Of a DNA stretch of 45,075 nt, positions 39,587 to 45,075 are shown piece after piece; position 1 is the first letter of the stretch, and every line of letters begins with the position of its first letter. The DNA is taken from assembly GCA_016934355.1 (NCBI GenBank), contig JAFGTA010000098.1, positions 1-45,075 of the forward strand, in the 5' to 3' direction. The notes beneath the pieces were generated by a model. The model was not told the DNA's origin and made no database searches. It saw only the letters and a program-made list of their open reading frames with translations. A program made the position numbers and the translations under genes. This DNA is from Candidatus Bathyarchaeota archaeon (GTDB lineage Archaea; Thermoproteota; Bathyarchaeia; TCS64).

Positions 39587-39790
39587 ATGACAGAAAGGCT
39601 CAACATGATCGATGACAGGATATTGGTGGGGATAACGATGCAGAAGTATGATTTCGAGTACTGGTCCAGTCTGGACTCACGGTACATAACTCTTACGATA
39701 GAGGCGGAGTCACGGAAAGAAGCCGTTAAAGAGTTCAGGAACATGCACCCGCACAAGAAATACAGGCTGCTGGACCCGCTAGACGAGTGA
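39587..39790 (+). CDS. small uncharacterised protein (67 aa)
   Basis: ATG 39587, in frame with a TTG two codons earlier. MTERLNMIDDRILVGITMQKY, DFEYWSSLDSRYITLTIEAES and KEFRNMHPHKKYRLLDPLDE; codon use is gene-like and the antisense frame is not. No family recognised. The upstream block reads GAAAAAATTATGGAT (39556-39570), similar to the right-hand island element but oriented for the other strand or read both ways. Confidence 0.55.
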   Translation: MTERLNMIDDRILVGITMQKYDFEYWSSLDSRYITLTIEAESRKEAVKEFRNMHPHKKYRLLDPLDE

Positions 39791-39857
39791 AAAAAAGAAC
39801 GACACCCCACGGAAATACCCCGAATTTAGTATCCTAGAAGAGAATGTGGATCGAGTT

Positions 39858-40217
39858 TTACTCATGTATCTCCGGCTTCGGCGGGCCATCCCAGAAGAAC
39901 AGCACGACACTCTCCTCGGTGAACTCGGTTGCCCCGTGCTTCCCGCCCTTTGAGGCGGTCACCAACATGTTAGGCTTGACCTTCATAGGGCTGTTACCCG
40001 GCGGCATCAACAGCTCACCCGTCAACCCTATCGTTATCTGCTCTGCTTCGGGGTGTGAATGGATCTTGTCTGCTACTCCCTTCGGGAACTTGACAAGCGC
40101 CAGGGTTGCCCCCGTATTCTGGTCCTCCCAGAGCACCTTCTGCTTCACATCCGTTAAGTAGTAGCCTCTCGGCGGGTCTTCCCACTCGATCTCGTCGAAG
40201 TTTAGGAACTGGAACAT
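39858..40217 (-). CDS. cupin-domain protein
   Basis: 119 aa. Two cupin motifs: FPKGVADKIHSHPEAEQITIGLTGELLMPPG (HxH and Glu) and SKGGKHGATEFTEESVVLFFWD (His). Small single-cupin proteins bind a metal and act as dioxygenases, isomerases or sensors; this one cannot be assigned. Own element 31 nt upstream. Confidence 0.87.
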   Translation of the reverse strand: MFQFLNFDEIEWEDPPRGYYLTDVKQKVLWEDQNTGATLALVKFPKGVADKIHSHPEAEQITIGLTGELLMPPGNSPMKVKPNMLVTASKGGKHGATEFTEESVVLFFWDGPPKPEIHE

Positions 40218-40248
40218 ACGGCTTCACCTGTTTCAGCGTTCAATGACT

Positions 40249-40263
40249 GATAAAATTATGGAT
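40249..40263 (-). promoter_or_regulatory. island element 16 (cupin gene promoter)
   Basis: GATAAAATTATGGAT, preceded by CT. Three bases before the dehydratase stop (40267). Core 31 nt from the ATG. Confidence 0.65.
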
Positions 40264-40266
40264 AGG

Positions 40267-41253
40267 CTATTCCAGGCTTTTTCCCTGGAATATCTTCGCC
40301 AGTTTTTCTAGATCTATGCTTGCACCAGAAACAACGCAGACAACCTTTCCTGAGCCCGCTGCGCCCGCCAGGGCGGCGGCTACGCTGAGGGCTCCGGCGC
40401 CTTCGGCGATGACGCGGTTCCGTTCAGCCAGCAGCCGTACAGCCGAAACCGTGTCCTCGATGCTCGCGACGATCCCGCCGTCTAGCAGCCTCTTCGCAAG
40501 GTCCCACATCTCGGGGTACAGGTACGGGGAGCCGGCGCTCTCGACAAAGCTCTGGGTGTACTCTACGTCAACAGGCCTCCCAGCGGAGAACGAGGCCGCC
40601 AACGCTGCGCCGGTCTCGGGCTGGCAGCCAAGTAACTTGACCCCCGGGTTCAGAGCCCGGATGGCTGACGCGACCCCGCAGCATAAGCCGCCTCCACCGT
40701 ATGGGATGACCACCGTGTCAACGTCCGGCATGTCCTCGATGATCTCTAATCCGATCGTGCCCTGCCCAGCCATGACGTCAGGGTCGCTGAAGGGATGAAC
40801 GAAGTACCCCTTCATGTCGCCGTAGGTGTCCGGGTCGAGGAATCGCATCCAAGCTGGTTTGATGTCTCCGGCAAAGGAAAACGGTACAACCTTTACCTCC
40901 GAGCCCATCCGCTTCATCGCCGCGACCTTAGTCTTAGCCACGAAATCGGGTACAACGACGGTGCAGTCGAGGCCAAGCTGCCTCGCCGTGTAAGCCACTC
41001 CCTGGCCATGGTTGCCCCCGCTGATCGTCCAGACGCCGTCAGCCAAGTCGGCTGGCTCCGCCTTCTTCATAGCGTTACAAGCGCCACGGATCTTAAACGA
41101 CCCGACTGGTTGCAGGACCTCCAGCTTCAGGTAGATCTCCGCCGGGGCGTCGTCTACGTTCAGTTTGACCAGCGGAGTCCTGACGATGGTATCGCTGATA
41201 CGTTTCTGGGCGGCTCTGATTTCTTCGAGTGGAATGGGATCGTGTTTCTTCAA
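40267..41253 (-). CDS. PLP-dependent threonine/serine dehydratase
   Basis: 328 aa from TTG 41253. PVGSFKIRGACNAM contains the PLP lysine; SGGNHGQGVAYTARQLGLDCTVVVPDFVAKTK and YGGGGLCCGVASAI (phosphate loop) complete the fold-type II signature of threonine ammonia-lyase and serine racemase. No regulatory ACT domain, so it is the catabolic/biodegradative or racemase-like form. A 73-nt leader separates it from its element. Confidence 0.9.
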   Translation of the reverse strand: MKKHDPIPLEEIRAAQKRISDTIVRTPLVKLNVDDAPAEIYLKLEVLQPVGSFKIRGACNAMKKAEPADLADGVWTISGGNHGQGVAYTARQLGLDCTVVVPDFVAKTKVAAMKRMGSEVKVVPFSFAGDIKPAWMRFLDPDTYGDMKGYFVHPFSDPDVMAGQGTIGLEIIEDMPDVDTVVIPYGGGGLCCGVASAIRALNPGVKLLGCQPETGAALAASFSAGRPVDVEYTQSFVESAGSPYLYPEMWDLAKRLLDGGIVASIEDTVSAVRLLAERNRVIAEGAGALSVAAALAGAAGSGKVVCVVSGASIDLEKLAKIFQGKSLE

Positions 41254-41350
41254 TTCTTAAAACACCTGAGCGTGTCTCCGATGTATCTGGCTTTAGTGTG
41301 TATTTAACCATATTCTTAGCTAAAACTACCTGAGTGAACGATGAAAAGAG

Positions 41351-41363
41351 GATAAAATTATCG
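41351..41363 (-). promoter_or_regulatory. island element 17 (dehydratase promoter)
   Basis: GATAAAATTATCG. Distance to the TTG start about 97 nt, the longest in the set, so its assignment to the dehydratase is less sure. Confidence 0.5.
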
Positions 41364-41383
41364 GCTATTTACTGTGAGAGAGT

Positions 41384-42304
41384 TTACAAAGTTTTTCCAG
41401 TCACTACTGCATGCCAAGCCTTCGCCGTCTTCTCTGTCGGCAGCCATGAGGCAGGACCCATCTTCGCCCTCTCCAAGTCATACAGAGCGTACGTTTTAGT
41501 ATCGAGACTCCCAAGATACCCTTCACCCAGTTTCAGCGGCTGCAGGTCTCCACATGGTTCAGGCGAGAGGCGCAGAGGAATTACCTCGTCGAAATACAGC
41601 TCGGCAAATTCCAGAGACCTGCCGACCTCGTGAACAGCCCCCGGCTCCACAACCAGAGTCCACACGGCGTCGGCTCTGCGGTTCATAGAGAAGATGCCGT
41701 CAACTATACGGGTGCGGAACGGAGAGTCTTTCTCCCCTATGAAGAGGATGCCGGGGACTTTCCTTGTCGCCGCCGGGGCGAGTGCAGTGTAATATATTCC
41801 ACCCTTGTTGAGGACAAACGTGATTGTGCGCTCTGGTTTCCAGCACGCGAACTCGTAGTTGAACTGGCCACCTGCCGACATCCCCCAGAAAGCGAGTGGT
41901 GCGGCTTCAAGCTCGCTGTGACCGGACTGCTCAGCGAAGTCTACTAGCGCATCTAACAACGCCTGTCCACTCCCGTTACCAGCGTTCGCGTATTCTTCGA
42001 TGAACATATCTTCGTGACGCCTGTCAGTAAAATTGCAGCCTAGAAGAGCTAGGCTGTGGCGACGTGCAATGTCCTGCCAATAGGAGGAGCGAACTTTCAG
42101 GTCACGCTTATTCGCTTCATCCCGCCAACCTGACTGCGTTACCCAGGACCGTGAATCCATGTTGGAGCCGGTAACTGCCACGAGAACTCCTTTGAGGGCT
42201 CCGGGTTCATCGGGAAGCCATAGCCGGAACTCGGCTTTATCGTAGTTTTCTCCTGGGGGAATGACGGTGTCGAATGTTTTACCGTTACCGATTCTTAATG
42301 TCAT
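41384..42304 (-). CDS. alpha/beta hydrolase
   Basis: 306 aa. The nucleophile elbow is FWGMSAGGQFNYEFA. A lead-in GVLVAVTGSNMDSRSWV forms the oxyanion region, and AVHEVGRS near the end carries the probable catalytic His. Resembles esterases/peptidases of the feruloyl/polyhydroxybutyrate-depolymerase-like group; substrate unknown. No signal peptide. A short AT-rich promoter region precedes it. Confidence 0.82.
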   Translation of the reverse strand: MTLRIGNGKTFDTVIPPGENYDKAEFRLWLPDEPGALKGVLVAVTGSNMDSRSWVTQSGWRDEANKRDLKVRSSYWQDIARRHSLALLGCNFTDRRHEDMFIEEYANAGNGSGQALLDALVDFAEQSGHSELEAAPLAFWGMSAGGQFNYEFACWKPERTITFVLNKGGIYYTALAPAATRKVPGILFIGEKDSPFRTRIVDGIFSMNRRADAVWTLVVEPGAVHEVGRSLEFAELYFDEVIPLRLSPEPCGDLQPLKLGEGYLGSLDTKTYALYDLERAKMGPASWLPTEKTAKAWHAVVTGKTL

Positions 42305-42362
42305 CTAGAATCAACTAAACGAAAAAGGAAGTAACAGGATATAGTATTATCTAATAACACCA

Positions 42363-42374
42363 TTAAATTATGGA
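42363..42374 (-). promoter_or_regulatory. weak island element 18 near the alpha/beta hydrolase
   Basis: TTAAATTATGGAT, lacking the left part; about 60 nt from the ATG. Low confidence as its promoter. Confidence 0.35.
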
Positions 42375-42386
42375 TTCGTCCTTCAG

Positions 42387-42431
42387 CCACTCTCACCTCC
42401 CCCCACTCCCACATGCTGGGGAACCCTTATC
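42387..42431 (+). promoter_or_regulatory. promoter region of small-protein copy 2
   Basis: Matches 16856-16900 except for about five changes. The box CCCTTATC (42424-42431) is 24 nt before the GTG, as in copy 1. Confidence 0.6.
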
Positions 42432-42455
42432 CGGGATCCACCGGGCATCTGCCCC

Positions 42456-42626
42456 GTGAGGAAACGTAGCGTCATCCCCATCCACCTACGGGTGACCATC
42501 CTGGACGAGTTCACAGAGATCAGGTCGAGCCCCCACATTCGGCGGGCGAGCTTCGAGGAGATAAGGAGCAAGATAAGGGAGAGGGCCCAGTCCACGGAGG
42601 GAGTGCACACAGAAAGCAGCAGGTAA
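42456..42626 (+). CDS. small basic protein, copy 2 (56 aa)
   Basis: GTG start; MRKRSVIPIHLRVTILDEF, SSPHIRRASFEEIRSKIRER, STEGVHTESSR. Shares about half its residues with copy 1 at 16925-17107, together with the same upstream sequence. Substitutions between the copies are mainly conservative or synonymous, supporting translation. Ends 10 bp before the GNAT gene on the other strand. Family not recognised. Confidence 0.7.
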   Translation: MRKRSVIPIHLRVTILDEFTEIRSSPHIRRASFEEIRSKIRERAQSTEGVHTESSR

Positions 42627-42635
42627 ACTAGTCGT

Positions 42636-43172
42636 CTAGCCCCTCTTCTCCATGAACATCCAGTACGGCCTGATCACAGTGGGTATCTCGCTCTCCGGAT
42701 ACTCGTCTATTTCATCGAAACCGGCGGACCGATAGATGTGATGAGCGGTGTGCGAGAACTTTGGTGTGTCGAGCATGAACGAAGCGTAACCGAACTTTCC
42801 GCCTGCCTCCATCAGCCGGTTAAGCATTCTTTTTCCATACCCTCCACCTCTGTAGCGGGGTCGGATGTACATCCGCTTGATTTCTCCAACATCAACACCC
42901 AGCCTCTTCACCGCCCCCATCCCAGCGACGCCTCCATCAACCAAAAGCAAGAGCACAACACCGTCAGGAGGCTTCAAGGCTAGAAAAGGCTCCATGGATG
43001 CTTTGACGATTTCTGGGACGGTCTGCCCGAGCATGGAAAGAGAGTCAAGCCGGTAATTCTCGTTTAGTTGCTCAAAAACCCATGTCATGTATTCGATGTT
43101 CAGCTGAAAGAAATCATCCATGTAAACATTCGAGTCGAACGGCACAAACTCTACCAAATAAAAGACCTCCAA
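42636..43172 (-). CDS. GNAT family N-acetyltransferase
   Basis: 178 aa. RPRYRGGGYGKRMLNRLME is the acetyl-CoA binding motif A, and HTAHHIYRSAGFDEIDEYP motif B. The first 45 residues form an extra helix (FQLNIEYMTWVFEQLNEN). Possibly a small-molecule acetyltransferase. No island element upstream. Confidence 0.88.
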   Translation of the reverse strand: MEVFYLVEFVPFDSNVYMDDFFQLNIEYMTWVFEQLNENYRLDSLSMLGQTVPEIVKASMEPFLALKPPDGVVLLLLVDGGVAGMGAVKRLGVDVGEIKRMYIRPRYRGGGYGKRMLNRLMEAGGKFGYASFMLDTPKFSHTAHHIYRSAGFDEIDEYPESEIPTVIRPYWMFMEKRG

Positions 43173-43263
43173 ATAGTTGTCGTTTATCAGTATTAAACAC
43201 TAATGAGAAGATGACACCAAGAAAAACACGTGAAGAGGGAGGCACCTAAGCTCATCACCGGGT

Positions 43264-44496
43264 TTAATGAGGGATCGCGGCAACAATCTTCTCGATTACC
43301 TTCTCAACGAAACGGCTCCGCTCCTCCCCGGTGTGGTTCTCGTTCCCCTGCCTGACCACGACAAGGTCCAGGCTGGGGACGACGTAGCAGTGGTTCACGT
43401 TGTGACCCATCGACATGTAGGTGTCCCTCGGCACGTTCTCCCACCGGTCCTGAACCCAGAACGTGTACCCGTAGTTCATCGACTCCCCGTCCTCCCGGAC
43501 ATGACGCCTAGTCGCCTGCCTCAGCCACTCCCCGGGCACCAACTGCCTGTCACCCCAACGCCCCCCGCGGAGCCACAGGTACCCAAGCCGAGCGAAGTCC
43601 CGCGCCGTACACCTGAAGGTACTGCCCACTATAGAGTTGTACCCAATCGGGCTGGGGCTCATGTCTGCGCCGTAGGCGTTACACCCCTCGCCGCCTCCCC
43701 TGCCCCACCCGGGCATATCACCGAAGTTCAGCTCCCTCTCGTCGCTGTAAGGCATCACCCTGTACCCGTTGTCCCTCACCCCGATGGGCATACCGATCCA
43801 CTTTAGCACCCTGTCGTAGACGTATGGCGCCACCTCCACGCCCGAGACGTTCCTCATGGCGAGGGCCATCTGCTCCAGCCCATAGTTGCTGTAGTTCCAG
43901 CCCCGCCCCGGCTCGAACAGCAGGGTGCGCTGGCCGGGGACACCGTCGAACCCCCACCAGCCGAAGCAGTACTCGTACATCTGGTAAGGCCCCTCGTAGC
44001 CACGGGTGTGGCAGCGGGTGCTCGGCGCCAGCCACGGCTCCTTGGTGTCGTGGCCAGACGTCATGGAGAGGACGTGTTTGACTTTGATCCCCGTCTTCCG
44101 GGGGTCCGTGAGGGGCCGATCCCATATCTGGGGGATGAGCGAGTCCTCACGGCAAGTCCCCACAAGCGGAGTATCAAGATTTACTTGGTCACGGTACTCG
44201 TCGAGGAACACGCCGACCGCCGTGCCGAAGACAGACTTGGTGGACGACTTCATGTCGTTGCACGTGCGCCGGGTCCACGGCTGCGGCCCGCCGTTCACCC
44301 CGGTGACATAGCTCTCGCCTACGATGTGTCCCTTGTGTACGACGACGAGGGCGCCTCCGTGGCTTGTTGTGAACACCTGGCTATCATGCCACTTGATCGC
44401 TTCCCGCAGCTTACCCGGGTCTACGCCGAGGGCCCGCGGGTCTCCCACGCGCCAGCCGCCCTCCCATTCCGGGGGCGGATAGTATTCGTCATCCAT
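43264..44496 (-). CDS. serine hydrolase, beta-lactamase class C/esterase family
   Basis: 410 aa. SxxK nucleophile motif in MKSSTKSVFGTA, YxN in WNYSNYGLEQ, and a late HxG-like block (SMGHNVNHCYVV). The N-terminus has no signal peptide, so it is a cytoplasmic esterase/peptidase or unknown hydrolase rather than a secreted penicillin-binding enzyme. An element at 44538-44552 lies 41 nt from the ATG. Next gene is the metallo-beta-lactamase-fold protein. Confidence 0.87.
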   Translation of the reverse strand: MDDEYYPPPEWEGGWRVGDPRALGVDPGKLREAIKWHDSQVFTTSHGGALVVVHKGHIVGESYVTGVNGGPQPWTRRTCNDMKSSTKSVFGTAVGVFLDEYRDQVNLDTPLVGTCREDSLIPQIWDRPLTDPRKTGIKVKHVLSMTSGHDTKEPWLAPSTRCHTRGYEGPYQMYEYCFGWWGFDGVPGQRTLLFEPGRGWNYSNYGLEQMALAMRNVSGVEVAPYVYDRVLKWIGMPIGVRDNGYRVMPYSDERELNFGDMPGWGRGGGEGCNAYGADMSPSPIGYNSIVGSTFRCTARDFARLGYLWLRGGRWGDRQLVPGEWLRQATRRHVREDGESMNYGYTFWVQDRWENVPRDTYMSMGHNVNHCYVVPSLDLVVVRQGNENHTGEERSRFVEKVIEKIVAAIPH

Positions 44497-44537
44497 GGCT
44501 CTGCACCGTTTAACCTGTATGCGTTACTCGGATTGGT

Positions 44538-44552
44538 GATAAGATTATTGAT
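44538..44552 (-). promoter_or_regulatory. island element 19 (serine hydrolase promoter)
   Basis: GATAAGATTATTGAT; the same A-to-G in the core as element 1. Last recognisable copy in the window. Confidence 0.6.
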
Positions 44553-44609
44553 GAAAGGGCGAAGGCGCAGAATACAGGCAGCGCACACAACAAGCCATAG
44601 AAAGATGGG

Positions 44610-45075
44610 CTAGGGCTTGAACGGCGCATCGTGCCCCGGGATGACCAGCACGGGGTTCAACTGGGCGATCCTCTTCATGCTATCGACGCTATCCCCGGGC
44701 GCCGTGTTCTTCGTCACCACCTGCGGCGCCCTCAGCTCCAGCAGGTCCTCCTTCACTATGACGGCGTCGCCGACGCACGCCACCAGCCCCCCCGGCGTCT
44801 CGGCGAGCACCGTGATGCTGCCCGGCGTGTGGCCCGTCGTCTCTATCACCCGAACGGAGTCGGTGAGCCGCTTGTCGCCTCTGACGGCGTCCACCTCCAT
44901 AATGCCCATGAAGGCGTCCGCGAACTCGGGCCAGTAGAGCCGTCTACAGTACTCGATCTCCTTCTCGTGTATGACGAGGCGCTTGCCCCTGAACAGGTAG
45001 TTGCCCTCCACGTGGTCGTAGTGGCAATGGGTGTTCACCACCACGTCCACGTCGTCCGTCGATAACCCGAACTCG
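44610..45075 (-). CDS. metallo-beta-lactamase-fold hydrolase, N-terminus beyond window
   Basis: At least 155 codons; the frame continues past 45075 (upstream residues EFGLSTDDV). The metal motif THCHYDH (HxHxDH) begins the visible part; TTGHTPGSI, ACVGDAVIV, and VIPGHDAPF supply further ligands. General MBL-fold hydrolase of the lactonase/glyoxalase II type. GTG 45050 is not the true start. Stop at 44610. Confidence 0.87.
   Translation of the reverse strand, partial: EFGLSTDDVDVVVNTHCHYDHVEGNYLFRGKRLVIHEKEIEYCRRLYWPEFADAFMGIMEVDAVRGDKRLTDSVRVIETTGHTPGSITVLAETPGGLVACVGDAVIVKEDLLELRAPQVVTKNTAPGDSVDSMKRIAQLNPVLVIPGHDAPFKP

Noticed and set aside
22438..44552. Island elements as CRISPR repeats
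   Set aside because: Spacing is gene-length (0.4-1.3 kb) and variable, units are about 18 bp, and no cas genes are present.
22438..44552. Island elements as integron attC sites
   Set aside because: Too short, no R'/R'' boxes or long imperfect stem, no integrase in the window; TATA spacing explains them better. The cassette-like junctions are kept only as an open question.
44610..45050. GTG 45050 as the start of the metallo-beta-lactamase-fold gene
   Set aside because: The frame continues to the window edge with plausible residues and the metal motif would be only seven residues from the N-terminus.

Overview
The window is archaeal. The evidence is a [NiFe]-hydrogenase/heterodisulfide reductase operon of the Mvh/HdrA type, the archaeal UPF0200/UPF0201 pair, an archaeal class I CCA-adding enzyme beside a 2'-5' RNA ligase-type protein and a RIO/Bud32-like kinase, a tRNA-Pro with encoded CCA, many GTG/TTG starts, and TATA-type promoters at leaderless spacing. 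An anaerobic lineage such as Bathyarchaeia or an Asgard group would fit, but the sequence alone does not decide it.

Layout. 1-4200: minus-strand operon mvhG-mvhA-hdrA, with hdrA running off the left edge. 4200-7730: UPF0201, UPF0200 and a radical-SAM activase in one operon, then an EamA transporter and a PHP phosphoesterase. 7816-10563: plus-strand tRNA-related set (ThpR, CCA enzyme, kinase). A frameshifted flavodoxin, tRNA-Pro(GGG) and a winged-helix regulator follow. 11600-21740: mixed accessory genes, including a C45 acyltransferase, a beta-propeller glycosidase-like protein, MFS, a 5'-nucleotidase-like phosphatase, a secreted Hcp-fold protein, an SPFH/zinc-ribbon pair and small proteins.

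21890-44560 is an island and the most interesting part. It holds eleven paralogous minus-strand genes (called TMC-A to TMC-K here, 165-192 aa). Each encodes one N-terminal membrane helix, a short charged coiled-coil linker and a conserved soluble domain that I do not recognise beyond a possible DUF4760-like architecture. The linker varies in exact heptads (0, 7 or 14 extra residues), and a few N-terminal types are combined with different bodies. There is also a truncated twelfth copy.

Almost every minus-strand gene in the island, including unrelated ones, is preceded by a near-identical element, consensus GATGATAAAATCATCGATTA on the plus strand. It contains the TATA box inside an inverted repeat (GATGAT-AAA-ATCATC). 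In seven paralogues the box ends exactly 23 nt before the ATG, which predicts leaderless mRNA. At several junctions the stop codon of the upstream gene is made from bases of the next element, giving a cassette-like, head-to-tail layout.

Interspersed in the island are an AbiEi/AbiEii pair, a VapBC pair with a palindrome over the vapB start, tandem MESH1-like HD hydrolases, a histidine phosphatase, two ATC-hydrolase-like proteins, DUF362 and DinB proteins, and toward 38.6-45 kb a run of metabolic enzymes. I infer that the island is an actively rearranging accessory region. Its paralogue family could serve sensing, stress or defence, but no function is demonstrated by the sequence.

Two genes (flavodoxin and a C_GCAxxG_C_C protein) are broken by one surplus base in a G run. 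This is either sequencing error or real slippage.
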